A DNA stretch of 64,000 bases from the NCBI GenBank assembly GCA_032871835.1, contig CM065301.1:14091291-14155290 (forward strand), given 5' to 3'. This document shows, one piece after another, positions 37,138-48,393 of the stretch. The translations under genes were made by a program, and so were the position numbers. Below the pieces are notes generated by a model. That model worked only from the letters and a program-made list of their open reading frames with translations. It was not told the origin of the DNA and ran no database searches. Positions within the stretch are counted from its first letter, which is position 1. Each line of letters starts with the position of its first letter. The stretch is from Dipteronia dyeriana. Taxonomy: Eukaryota > Streptophyta > Magnoliopsida > Sapindales > Sapindaceae.

Positions 37138-38644
37138 GGAATCAACCTAGAAATGCATGCCATCGTACTGTCGCGTCATTTAATGTCATGGTTGACCATG
37201 ACGACAACTAAACCGTGACACCTCACTTCTCCATTCTGTGTCTTCTTTTCAGGCGACACCTCGAGCGACAATGGCTAGAAAAGTTATTGTCGTCTGGCAT
37301 GTCACGGTCTCCCATGACGGAACTTTGACAGCGACATGTCGCTTCCTTAGTTTTCGTGCACGTTCTCCAAGCGACATTTTGGGAGACTCCTAAAACAAGT
37401 TGTTGTCTCCCATGACGGTGCTCCTCGATCGCGACAGCTAGTGCCATTTTGTCCAAGTTTCCAATTTTCGACTCTTTTGGGTCCCAACTTCACTTATATC
37501 TCCCATATGATACCCCAAATACAAAATCCTGTAAAAACACTCAATCGAGCCATTAAACACTTGATTTTACCCGAGAATTGAGCAATAAACATAGGAAGGG
37601 GGACTCAAAATTTAGTGTTAACATGGCTCGATCAACATCCCCAAACCTAACCTTTTGCTCATCCTCGAGCAAAATCAAGAGAAAACAACATCAAAAACAA
37701 ACAAGCAAACAACACGAAGACTCGATAAAAACAAAATAAATTCAAAGAAGAGTGAAAGAAGAAACCAAAGTTGGTCATCGAGGTTCCTTGACTTGTAAGA
37801 TTCCTCTTCTTGCTTTCCAAGGTGGATGGATGGAGGAAAATGTCCAAGGATCGTGATGGAGGGGTGGAAGTGTCAAAATGTTCGTGTGGCTGATGTTACA
37901 TTACCAAAAACTCATATGGGTACTTATATGGGTCCAAAAATAGGTCAGGAATCAACCTAGAAACGCGTGCCATCGTACTGTCGCGTCGTTGAATATCGCG
38001 GTTGACCATGATGACAACTCAACCGCGACACCTCGCTTCTCCATTCTGCATCTTCTTTTCAGGCGACACCTCGAGCGACAATGACTAGAAAAGTTGTCGT
38101 CGCCTGGTATGTCGCGGTCTCCCATGACGGAACTTAGACCGCGACATGTCGCTTCCTTAGTTTTCGCACATGTTTTCCAAGTGACATTTTGGGCGACTCC
38201 TAAAACAAGTTGTTGTCGCCCGTAGTGTCGCGGTCTCCCATGACGGTGCTCCTCGACCGCGAGAGCTCGTGCCTTTTTATCCAAGTTTCCAATTTTCGGC
38301 TCTTTTGGGTCTCAACTTCACTTATATCTCCCATATGATACCCCAAATACAAAATCCTGTAAAAACACTCAATAGAGACATTAAACACTTGATTTTATCC
38401 GAGATTTGAGCAATAAGCACAGGAAGGGAGACTCAAAATCTAGTGTTAACATGGCTCGATCATTAATTTATATTGATAAACCGTTTTATTATTATAGTTG
38501 ACTGTTAGTATTCTGATCAAATGAACTAAAGTGATGTATTTTGGAAAAATAAGGGACTTAAGTTACTATTAGGATAAAGATGTTTAAATAGGTGACATTT
38601 TACTAAAAAGTAGGAACATTAATGAAATTACTCATTTTTAACTA

Positions 38645-40120
38645 TTAACCAACACATCATCCACGTATCATCTCATGATTTATTTAGTAATTAACTAATT
38701 ATAACTCATATTTCACATCATTTAAGTATATTTTTTTATAATTAATTTGGGTGGCCTACCATTATTCTTTAGAAAATTAAGGGTTAAACTTACTGCTTAT
38801 GAAAGGTGAGTGTATAAATATTCGTTGGATGGGTGTTGAGATTATTTTGTTTAATATGTTCTTAAAACTAATTTCATACAATGTTATTTTAGCAAGGATG
38901 GACTGATCAATGTGGTTGCTTTGTTTCGTTCTCTTTGAAGAATCGTTAAAATATGATTAATTTGAGACCGAAATCTTACTCTTCTTATGTAATGTGTTGC
39001 AGCTAAAACCACACTTAAAATATAATTAATATAAAATCTTATCAGTTTAATGAGAATCTCCATAACATTTCTATGCTTGAAATATTTTGAGATGTAATAA
39101 TGATCCAAAAAATTTCATTTCAAAGATAGATGAAGCAGCATCTTCCCAACTTGAGAACCCAGAACTACTTTCAACCTTCTCAAGCTGATGGTGGTACAAA
39201 AACTTCTCAGCAGAACAAAATTGCAGTTTCAGCAGGTGAAGATGATATAGAATTGGCTCTCGACGATGGTATTGACAAGTCAACGGGAGACACACCGCAT
39301 CATCACAAATACCTGAGATGTCAAAAGGGTGGGCCTACAACAGCCTATTGTGGGCTTGACCCATTTTAGTATAAGTCCACCTGGCCCGACATATATATTG
39401 AGGGCTTGACTCGGTATATAGTTAGGTACCACTCGGTATATAGTTAGGTAGCAGTACATTAGGAAAAATATCAGCTAAAAGTCAAATGATGACACAATGA
39501 AGTGTTAAGTGACATTAGAGTCTTGTAGTAGTCTTTATTAATGTGGTCAACTTTGCATTTAACTTTACTCGTACTGTCTGAATGTCGGTTGTATACTTAA
39601 TTCAGTTGACATTGATGTTTAGATTCAACTTTTCTTCAAATTACATAAATTCTGTACCAACTTTTAACAACCTCTCTCGATCGAACGCGTATCTTTACAC
39701 GTCTGGTGCATGAGTTCAGAGGTCCTGTTTATTCGTCGGCAATCCAATCAGCTGGGAGCTCAGAGCTGGCCCATGCATGCTTTCCTGGTCGTGATCAGTT
39801 GGTACTTTTGACGGAGCAACTTTCCTGTTCAGAAATTTGATCTATATGATATATGTAATATATCCAAAGTTTCTGTAATTTTCTCGTTTCAAATGACAGA
39901 ATTCCTTCAAAACAACAATTTAATATTTTATTTTTTCGATACTTTCACCGGTTCCAATAATTATATGCGTTTATGTGGGCTTATAGTGATTAGGGAGATG
40001 TAGAAGCATCAACTTTATCCTACTAAAATTGCATGGTAAATAGTTGTACGTAATTCAAAAAAAAAATACAAGGTAAATAGATAATACGTGGAAATGGTAA
40101 GATATGTCATCTTTTTTTTT
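38645..40120. other. Intergenic DNA right of the Mutator-like element
   Basis: AT-rich, with a short direct repeat ACTCGGTATATAGTTAGGTA near 39410-39450. Apart from the possible gene relic at 39120-39370 nothing is recognised. Confidence 0.5.
39120..39370 (+). pseudogene. Possible host-gene relic of unknown family
   Basis: One frame reads SKIDEAASSQLENPELLSTF and, after a shift, ADGGTKTSQQNKIAV and GEDDIELALDD. Composition is protein-like (acidic, Ser/Gln-rich), unlike the surrounding AT-rich DNA. I do not recognise the family. It may be a captured or decayed exon; it could also be chance. Confidence 0.25.
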
Positions 40121-40589
40121 GTAATGATATCAACGTTTTAATAACTTAAGTTTAAAATGTACCTATTATGATGAACTACCCAAATTGCCCTTAAATAATC
40201 TATTTTTTATTCTCATTGTGTTTCTATCTACACTTTGAAAAGATAACTCTTCTCTCTCTTTGTAAAATAGTTGTCTGAAAATCGATCTACAACTCATCTC
40301 TCTCTCCAAAAAACTTATCTCTTCAGATTCTGTACAAAAAAATAACATACATTTGTGATCTTCGTTTATATATTGTCATATATTTCTGTGTGGTTTAACA
40401 ATGTATCCATTTGTTATGATTTGTTGTCTCAATCTTTGTATGAACATTTAGTCTCTAGATTCTGTTCGAGACTTTTTTTGAATACTCTTAGCTTTTTTGA
40501 TTAGTGTCCAAGCTATTTTGATATGATTCCGATATTTTTTTATACTCCTCCGAGCTTTTTTGTTCAGTTAATGTCTGAGATTTGTCTCC

Positions 40590-41700
40590 GGGCTTTTTTG
40601 ATATGGTTGAAAAAAAAATCTAACCCTTGATAAAAAAGCTCGAACCCACTTGACAAAAAAGCTCGGCCATTTGACAAAAAAACTCGAGTTTTTTTTATGG
40701 GTTCGAGCTTTTTTACCAAGTGCACGAGTTTTTTTTTTAAACGTTCGAACATTTTTTCCAAGTGTCCGAGCTTTTTTTTTACTTGGTTCGAGCCTTTTTG
40801 CCAAGTTTAAAAAAAAAAAAGCTCAACACTTAGTAAAAAAACTCGGTCACTTGGTAAAAAAGCTCGAACCCTTACCAAAAAAACTCGATTTTTTTTATGA
40901 GTTCGTGCTTTTTTACCAAGTGTCCGAGTTTTTTTTTAAAAGGTTCGAGCTTTTTTGCCAAGTGTCCGAGCTTATTTTTACTTGATTCGAGCCTTTTTGC
41001 CAAGTATAAAAAAAAAAACTCGACGCTTGGTAAAAAAACTCGAACCCACTTGGCAAAAAAGTTCAGTCACTTGGCAAAAAAGCTCGGTCACATGGAAAAA
41101 AAGCTCGAACCCTTACCAAAAAAACTCTAACTTTTTTTTTAATGGGTTCGAGTTTTTTTACCAAGTGCCCGAGCTTTTATTTAGTAGGTTCGAGCTTTTT
41201 TGTCAAGTGCCCGAGCTTTTTTTTACTTGGTTCGAGCATTTTTGTCAAGTTAAAAAAAAACTCGGGTACTTGGTAAAAAAGCTCGAACCCAGTAAAAAAA
41301 GGCTCGGGCACTTGGCAAAAAAACTCGAACCCATTAAAAAAAAGTTCGAGCTTTTTTGGTAAGAGTTCAAGCTTTTTTGTCAAGTGTCCGAGCTTTCTTT
41401 TAATGGGTTCGAGCTTTTTTGTTAAGTTCCCGAGCTTTTTTTACTGTGTTCGAGCATTTTTGCCAAGTTAAAAAAAAAGCTCGAAAACTTAGTAAAAAAG
41501 CTCGAACCTAGTAAAAAAAATCTCGGGCAATTAGCAAAAAAGCTCGAACCAATTAAAAAAAAGCTCGAGCTTTTTTGGTAAGGGTTTGAGCTTTTTTGCT
41601 AATTGTCCGAGCTTTTATTTACTGGGTTCGAGCTTTTTTACTAAGTTCCCGAGCTTTTTTTTAACTGGGTCGAGACTTTTACAAAAGGCTCTGAGCCTTT
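40590..41700. repeat. Minisatellite of alternating GAGCTTTTTT / AAAAAAGCTC motifs
   Basis: About 1.1 kb of degenerate 20-30 bp units: AAAAAAGCTCGAACCC, then CACTTGGYAAAAAAGCTCGG, alternate with their inverse GAGCTTTTTTGCCAAGTG, CCGAGC, TTTTTTACTTGG. Blocks of one orientation face blocks of the other, so the region can fold into many hairpins. It has long open frames rich in Lys-Lys-Leu-Glu or Phe-Phe, which come from the repeat and are not genes. Confidence 0.9.
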
Positions 41701-41744
41701 TGTAATTATATTTCGAGCATATTAAGTACTGACTAGAAAAAAAA

Positions 41745-41805
41745 AAGCTCCGGGGGCGCTGCCCCCTGCCCAGCGCCGCGAGCTCGGCGGGGAGCTCGAC
41801 CACCA
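41745..41805. other. GC-rich block with near-palindrome
   Basis: An abrupt GC-rich patch (CCGGGGGCGCTGCCCCCTG, then CGCGAGCTCGGCGGGGAGCTCG) in otherwise AT-rich sequence, directly after the minisatellite. GGGGGCGCTGCCCCC is almost a perfect palindrome. Nothing coding is recognised. Confidence 0.7.
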
Positions 41806-42184
41806 AATGCGTCTGCGTAGTGCCACTCCGTCGTTGTTCGAGTGATTGTCTGAGTTTCAATGAGATTTTCTCTCTCTACTTCAAAACTATTACTGTAAAA
41901 TGAATGCAAGAAATCTGATGTAGAACAACTATTGAGGGTATTTTTATCCGTTCACCATAATAGGTGTCTTTTAAACATAAGTTATTAAAGCAGTGACAGT
42001 ATTGAAATGTTACCTCTAAAAAGTGCTATTTATTTTTTGAGCCCAAATAGATATTGTGTTCACAAAAGTTTATTTTTTTGATAGAGCAAATAACACCAAC
42101 CTCTATGAGGGTTGTCATTATAAACGCAGAAACAATTTTATTAAAATCTACACTTACCTTTCTTGCCTTTAGGCACTTTAGCGT

Positions 42185-42750
42185 TTGTCGGTTAATTTAG
42201 TTTCATTGAACATAAGTGGTCTAGGAAGAGTGGAAAAAAGGAGAGTGGTGAGAAACTTGGTGTTAAGTATTAAGCCTACTATTCTATTTATTCAAGAATC
42301 AAAATTAAATTATTTTGATTCAAGATTTATTAAAACATTGGGATGCACGCTTCTATCTAAAGGTGTGGGAGTGGAAGCGAGAGGTTCGGCCGGGGGAATC
42401 ATCACACTCTGGAATGAAGACTATTTAAAGGTAATTTCCTGCATATCTAATGATAGGTGCATCATTTTGTCCGGAGAGTTGATTCTTACAAAAAAGGTGG
42501 TTGTGCTCTGTAATGTATATGCTCCTAACAATGAGAAGGAAAGGGTTGAGCTATGGAAATTCATCTTGAGTGATCAATCTTCGTTGCCTGGGCCTAGGGG
42601 GCGGGATTTCTGAAGGTTTGTGGATTCAACGAAAGTGGTTGATTTACCTATGCAAGGTATGCATTTACATAGTCCAATAATAGAGAAAATGAATCTTGGA
42701 CTAGACTTGACCCTTTTTTGTGTGACCAATTGGCGCTGTTATCTTGGTAT
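42185..42750 (+). pseudogene. LINE endonuclease domain (internal deletion)
   Basis: The N-terminal apurinic-type endonuclease block (LNISGLGRVEKRRVVRNLV, then IQESKL and VYAPNNEKERVELW) is present. The segment that should carry the catalytic GDFN motif is missing between PGPRGRDF and RFVDSTKVVDLPMQG. A tryptophan before SNNRENESWTRLD is now a stop (TGG to TAG). The domain is therefore dead. Confidence 0.8.
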
Positions 42751-45510
42751 CTTAAGCTGATTCAGAAAGGTCTTTGCAAAAGTCTATCATATCATAATTC
42801 TGTGCTTTTTGGTGAAATTGAGGAGAATTGGGGGGGTCCAAAGCCCTTTAGATTTTTTAATTGTTGGTTGGAGGACAGAGTCCTGATGAATAGGGTGCAT
42901 AAATGTTGGGTGGGTTGTGTGAAAGGGGGTAGTGTTGGATTGAATATGAAGCTCAAAGTTAAGGCTGTTAAGTCATATGTGAAAGCACACATTAAGGAGA
43001 ATAAATCGAAAGGTAATATGATAAAAGAATTAGAGGAGGAGTTGGTCGGGATTGAATTATTGGCAGTCTCTAAGGGGTGGTCGGTTAACTTGAAAGGAAA
43101 ACGATCAGCTTGCCTAGTGAAATTATGGAAACAAATTCGTTTTGATGAAAAAAGATGGAGACAGATTTCTATGGAGAAATGGCTCAAGGAAAAAGATAGG
43201 AAAACTAAATACTGCCACATTTTGTCTTCGATGAGAAAAAAGACAAATCTCATAGGTGACATATACATTTCTGGAAGACTTTGTAGCGGTCCGGGTCATT
43301 TTTTTCTTTTTCCAAGGGTCATTTTGAAAAAGTGGTGTCACCTAGACCAAGATGGGATGATTTTCAGGTGCCGAATATTTCACAGAAGGATAGGGAGGAT
43401 TTGGAATCAGTCTTTTCGGTAGAGAAAGTGTGGGAGGCTTTGTGTGACTATGATGAAAATAAGGCTTCAGATCCTGGCAGGCTCAATCTCAATTTCGTTA
43501 AGAAAAATTGGGATTGGATAAAAGAAGATTTCATGAAGTTTTTGCATGTTTTTTACGAGGATGGATGGATGATTTCAGATTTTAATTCCACCTTTATTGC
43601 ATTGATACCAAAAATAAAGAATCTGGAATCTCTCAAAGATTATAAACCGATTAGTTTGGTGGGTTCTATATACAAGGTGGTGGCTAAGATCCTTGCTAAT
43701 AGACTTAAAAGAGTAATGAATGCGTTAATTGGCAAGACTCAGATGGCTTTTGTTAACAAGAGACAAATTGTCGATAGTTTTGTTATTGCAGAGGAGGTAA
43801 TTTATTCGTGGAAGAAAGATGGAAAAGGGGGGCTTTTGGTCAAATTGTATTTTGAGAAGGCTTACAACAGCGTGGATCATGACTTTTTGTTGGAGGTTTT
43901 GGTTAAGATGGCCTTTGGATGGCCTTTGGGGAGAAATGGCGGAAATGGATAAAATGGTGTATTTCTTCACCTCTTTTGTCTATCTTGGTTAATGGTAGTC
44001 CGACAAAGCAATTTTCAATTGAAAGGGGACTTAGATAAGGCGATCCTCTGTCACCTTTCTTGTTCAATTTGGTAGTAGAAATTCTAGGTGAAATGCTTGT
44101 GCAAGATAGGGAGATGGATTTAATTAGGGGGGTGGATTTTGGTAACGGTAGCAGCCATATCTCCCACTTGCAATTTGTTGATGATACAATTTTGTTTTTA
44201 GAACGTAAACTAGAGTATCTGATGACTTCGAAGATAATCTTGAGGTATTTCAAACTGGTTTCCGAATTAAAGATTAATTTCCATAAATCATGCCCTATTC
44301 ATATAGGAAAGTTCATGCCCGGTGAGGTTGAGTGGGAGGCTGCCTTTAGGTGCAAATCGACTTCTCTTCCTGTAATGGATTTGGGACTTCCTCTTGGAGG
44401 CTATTCTAGGAGAGAGTCGTTTTGGAACCTGGTAGTTAACAAGGTGAAGCAAAAACTTGCACCTTGGAAGAAGGCGTTCATTTCCAAGGGGAGCCATTTG
44501 GTTTTAATTAACGTCCTGCTATCAAGTCTAACATCATATTTTATGTCAGCTTTTCCAACGCCTGTGGTGGTCGCAAGGAAAATAGAGAAAATTCATAGGA
44601 GTTTTTTTTTTTTGAATGATGGCAATGTTCGAAGGAAAATTCATTCGATGGACTAGGCGTCTATTTGTAAACATAAAATGTGTAGGGGTCTTAGTGTTGG
44701 AAGAATGAAGGATAATAGTCTGAGTTTGACGGCAAAATGGTTGTGGAGGTTTGTTAGAGAGGAGGATTCTCTTTGAAGATGGTATTGTGTGCTAAGTATA
44801 AGCTAGGGTCAAATCCGCTGTTGTGGGATTGTGATAAGTTTAGGTCAGGGTCATTTTTCGTTAAGAACATCAGCAGGTTGCATTCGGTTGATCACAAGGC
44901 ACCTGATATTCTTAAACATGGTTTCAATGTGGTTATTGGTGGAGGAGATAAGGTTAGATTATGGCAGGATTTGAAATGGGATTACGTGCCTCTAATATGC
45001 ACATCTCCGAGAATTTATGTGTTGGCTTCTAATAAGGGTGGTTGTGTTAAAGAATTCGAGAGTTGGGTTAATTATAATTGGGTTTGGAAGGTGAATTTAA
45101 GAAGACAATTGTTCGACTGGGAGATTGAGCAATGGAAATGTTTCAAGTTGGCTTTGGATAGTATTCAGCTAAGAGATAATTGTCCAGATGTTTTGTCATG
45201 GTCTTTTGCTTCTAATGGACTTTTCTCTGTAAACTCTTTAGGAAGTGTTTGGAGGCTAATAGTGACCCTACCAACATGGTTTACGATTTTCTATGGAAGG
45301 GTTTGTGTCCTCCAAAAGTTGAGGTTGTTGTATGGCAATTATTGAAAGGAAGGGTTTTGGTTAGAGATGTCCTGTTCAAGATTGGCGTTGTAGATCAGAT
45401 GGCTAGCTCTAGGTGCCCTTTGTGTGGTGGAATATTAGAATTTATTGACCATTTTTTTCTTTTATGTGATTGGTCCAGCAAGTTGTTGAAATCTCGTATG
45501 GGTTGGTAGG
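42718..45510 (+). pseudogene. LINE reverse transcriptase and zf-RVT (frameshifted)
   Basis: The thumb-proximal part and RT blocks include NFVKKNWDWIKEDF, FIALIPKIKN, DYKPISLVGSIYKVVAKILA and QMAFVNKRQIVDSF. A break near 43915 follows, then a stop in the normally glutamine-containing GLRQGDPLSPFL (about 44035), and LQFVDDTILF at the catalytic site (usually FADD). WKGLCPPKVEVVVWQLLKGR and CPLCGG / HFFLLC form the zf-RVT zinc finger near 45290-45480. Confidence 0.85.
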
Positions 45511-45839
45511 ATGTTAACGTATGTCTTTCGTCTTCGATTAAGGAGTGGGTTTTGGGATGGAACGTTTTGTGCCCATCCAGTTCAAGATCAAGAGTCTAGA
45601 GCATATTATTTTTTGCTATTGTTTGGTCCATTTAGGAATGCCTAAATGACTCTGTTTTTAAAGGCATTGAAGCTAATATTGGTAAGGCGCTGGATACGAT
45701 TAATTTTAGGGTGGCCCTTTGGTTTAAATACCATGGGTTTGGCTCTAAAGTGGATTTATCCTTATTGGTGCTCGATGTGAAGGAAAGATGTGTGGATTCG
45801 ATCAGTGACTGGAAAAAAAGACTGAAGTCGTGGTTGCCT

Positions 45840-46268
45840 CCTACTGTCTTGAATTTTTGTTTCTTCGTTGATGGATAGTTGAGAGGCAGTTCCAGTAATG
45901 CTAGCATTGGTTGTGTGCTTCAGGACCACTACGGTAAGATTATATGTTTATTTATGTATTATGTGGGAGTTACGGATGTTATTTCAGCCAAAATCTATGA
46001 TATTCACAGGGCATGTCAATTGTTGATAGACAAACATATGTTTTATGGTTGTAATATCACTATCCTAAATGATTCAAAGTCAGCAGTAGAGTGGTGTAAT
46101 GGTGAAGAGTGTGGAAATTTATATGTGGTTAATCCGGTGTATGATATAAGACAAGTTCTATCTTCTTGGAAGGGTATAGAGATTATATTTCTGCCTAGAG
46201 AGTTGAATTCGTTGGCGGATTGTCTGGCCAAAAAAGGTTCCAGTGGTTGTGAGGATAGATTAGAATGA
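45840..46268 (+). pseudogene. LINE RNase H domain
   Basis: The frame NFCFFVDG, a stop, then LRGSSSNASIGCVLQDHYGK is the start of an RNase H fold. ILNDSKSAVEWCN supplies the next conserved aspartate and PRELNSLADCLAKKG the last. This domain is typical of one group of plant L1 LINEs. It stays open for about 129 residues but cannot be linked to the upstream RT in frame. Confidence 0.8.
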
Positions 46269-46846
46269 GGTGATAACGTGTAATTTTGTTTTGTTTTACG
46301 ATTCTCTGGGTGGCGGCTCATGTTGATCGTGTATTTGGTTCTTGCTTCATGGAGCTGGTGTTTCTCCGTCCTGTTTGCCTTTTGTTTGGGATGGCAAGCG
46401 TCTCTGTTTTTTTCTGGCTGTGATGGTGGATATGGTCTGATGTTGTATGCGGTTGATGCTTGGATTCGTTTGTTTCGTGGCAACACAGCCGGTAATAATG
46501 TTCTTTGGTTTTGAGTAATCTAGTTTCAAGTTTAGTTTTGCTTTGAAGAGGAGGTTTCTTACCATGTTGCTATTGTTGCGTTTCTTGGTGGCTCCGTGCA
46601 GGGGTTCTTGTAGCAGTTTGTGTTTGTGTTTGGCTGGTTTTGTTACGGTCTTGGGATCAAGTTATGTCTGGTTTACTTCTTTGTTCTTTGGCTTTTGCTT
46701 GAAGTTTTTAGTTTTCTGTTTTCTGTGTTTGTTTGTGCTCATCGCTTGGTTCTTCGCTTGGCTCCCAGTTTTGTATTGGTCTCTGGTCCTCGTATTGGTT
46801 CCCAACAGTATTTTACTATCTTAATAAATATGTTGTTTTAAAAAAA

Positions 46847-47360
46847 CATACCATGAAAGGTAAAATCATCATTTTATCTTTAATTTGATAAAATTAAAAA
46901 TTTAAAACCAAATTATTAAAAAAAAATGATCTCTACCATCGATTTAAATGAATAAGGATTTTTAATAAATTGAAAAGAAAAAACAATGGAGATCTTGAGA
47001 TGGATGGTGGAGATTCATTAAAAAATATATTTATTTTTTAAAATAAAACTCCATCCATCAAAGATATAGGCCAACTTCACATTTTTTTCTTTTAAATTTC
47101 TTTTTCTAATTTTGGGGTATTAGGGATATTTTTATCCTTTACCCTTCTAACGATCAACCCTAACATTTAGCAGTTAAACCATAATAATAAGGGATGTCAA
47201 TATCAGTTTTTTATAAGGTTGGTTTGTATGTAAAATGGTAAACCTCGTGTTTATGTTATTTGCTCTTTTTTATAGTAGCTACAGATTTATGTGAAATATT
47301 GAATCTATCATATATTTTTGAAAAAAATGTCCTTACTGAATTTCTTACTTAAAAAACAAA
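46847..47360. other. Intergenic DNA right of the LINE
   Basis: AT-rich. GTTATTTGCTC (about 47257-47268) is the inverse of GAGCAAATAAC at 42084-42095 on the other side of the LINE, with weaker similarity beyond it, which could mark an older TIR element into which the LINE inserted. No gene. Confidence 0.4.
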
Positions 47361-47537
47361 AACAAAATCTCAAAGTTACATGCTAGTGAAACCCACAATT
47401 TATTTATTAAAAAAATACATATTAATTATATGCCGTAATGCCAATTAAAATAAAAGTTACATGTTGAAATACTTATATGTTAGTATACGGTCGAAATTAC
47501 ATGTCAGTATATTCTTAAGTTGCAAATTACATACCAG
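47361..47537. repeat. Degenerate AAGTTACATGCTAGT repeat (left part)
   Basis: GTTACATGCTAGTGAAA, GTTACATGTTGAAA, ATTACATGTCAGTAT and ATTACATACCAG recur every few tens of bases. The series continues at 48347-48393 and at 60281-60330, so one old repeat was split by the hAT element and gypsy C. Confidence 0.65.
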
Positions 47538-48346
47538 CAATGTTCTAGTAAGCGCTAGGTGCTAGTCGGGCGGAGACCCAGTGTCTAGCGCCTAGGCCGA
47601 TTAGTTAGTGATTAATTGGAAAACACAATTATATATAAATTCTAATTATCAAATCCTAAGAAAATTCTTTTCAAATCCACAAATGTCTGATTAGTATATT
47701 ACCAATCAAATTCAATCATAAACCAATCAAAATCTCCCTAACACCCATCCAAATGTAATCACAAACCAATCCAAATCCAAACATAAAGACAATCAAATCA
47801 AAATGACAAATTGTAAATTCTAAAAACATCAACAAGTTAACAAACTAATGGATAAAAAATTAAAAACTAACAATTTCAGTATATGCTTTCTAAATTTCTT
47901 TCATTACGTTTGGCAATTGCCAAATCGAAATTTGATTCTTCAATTTATGTCATTGATCACGTACTCAAGCCAAAGAAGAATGATGTGTCGGTGTCAACGA
48001 TTAGCAACTACTAGCTACTTAATTTGTTGTCAATTTTTAATTTTACCCAATCAAATTATCCAATTGAAGATGAAGATAACAAATTGGTTTAGGTCTGTAA
48101 GTTGTAAGAACTAAGAAGTAAGGCTTTTAAATTAAAAACAAGATTTTTTTTTTACTGGCTAGTCTTGATCAATGGTTTTGACCCTGCCTAGCCGATTAGT
48201 CATCACCTAGCTGATTAGTCGCCACCATACACGATTAGTCAAAGACTGTGGAATGAGACTGATTTTGGCAAGTTCTCCTTAGTAACCTGTCGCCTATAGG
48301 AATTGGGGCGATTAATCAACCGCCTATGCTGATTTCTAGAACACTG
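47538..48346. mobile_element. hAT-type MITE (809 bp)
   Basis: The ends CAATGTTCTAG and CTAGAACACTG are 11-bp inverted repeats with one mismatch. The flanks CATACCAG (47530-47537) and CATGCTAG (48347-48354) are an 8-bp duplication with two changes, as expected for hAT. Subterminal GCGCCTAGG / GCGATTAATC words occur inside both ends. It has no transposase. An open frame at 47848-48114 is not recognisable. Confidence 0.75.
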
Positions 48347-48393
48347 CATGCTAGTGAAAAATCAAAGTTACATGTCAATCATAACAAAAGTTA

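Larger units (their letters stand above)
22170..38462 (-). mobile_element. LTR retrotransposon D, deleted, minus orientation, split by gypsy B
   Basis: LTR copy 1 is 22170-23100 plus 37138-37634. LTR copy 2 (37748-38462) repeats 22891-23100 and 37143-37634 at high identity. On the minus strand both start TGATCGAGCCATG. Copy 1 is preceded there by AGGTTTGGGGATGT, a polypurine tract (37635-37650). Only about 110 bases of internal DNA (37635-37747) separate the copies and copy 2 is truncated, so a deletion removed the coding region and most of one LTR. No matching target duplication was found. Copy 2 keeps the uninterrupted site into which B inserted. Confidence 0.75.
21668..38633. mobile_element. 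Mutator-like TIR element with nested LTR elements
   Basis: About 145-bp terminal inverted repeats (21668-21811 and 38490-38633) match over most of their length. For example AGTTGACTGTTAGTATT, GATGTATTTT and GGACTTAAGTTA in the right arm recur as reverse complement in the left. Both ends are flanked by the identical 11-bp sequence ATTTTTAACTA (21657-21667 and 38634-38644). Long TIRs with a 9-11 bp duplication are typical of Mutator-like elements. No transposase is recognised. Without the nested LTR elements only about 0.5-0.7 kb remains, so it was a small non-autonomous element. Confidence 0.85.
40121..41997. mobile_element. TIR element carrying a minisatellite (Mutator-like?)
   Basis: The outer ~70 bases are inverted copies: CATAATAGGTGTCTTTTAAACATAAGTTATTAAA at the right matches the reverse complement of TTTAATAACTTAAGTTTAAAATGTACCTATTATG at the left (about 40135-40170), in pieces. 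The flanks ATGTCATCT and ATGTTACCT could be a 9-bp duplication with two changes. There is no transposase; the interior is mostly the array below. Superfamily assignment is tentative. Confidence 0.6.
42185..46846 (+). mobile_element. L1-type LINE with RNase H domain (decayed)
   Basis: Domain order is endonuclease, reverse transcriptase, zf-RVT zinc finger, RNase H, then a 0.57 kb T/G-rich 3' UTR ending in AATAAA (about 46822) and a short poly(A). ORF1 is absent, so it is 5'-truncated. Numerous stops and frameshifts are present. No clear target duplication was found. Confidence 0.85.

Noticed and set aside
40564..41383. Several long open frames rich in Lys-Lys-Leu-Glu or Phe-Phe on both strands
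   Set aside because: They are direct translations of the GAGCTTTTTT minisatellite and occur in several frames at once.
46319..46841. Hydrophobic open frames after the LINE RNase H
   Set aside because: They lie in the T/G-rich 3' UTR of the LINE, whose composition encodes Leu/Phe/Val by chance.
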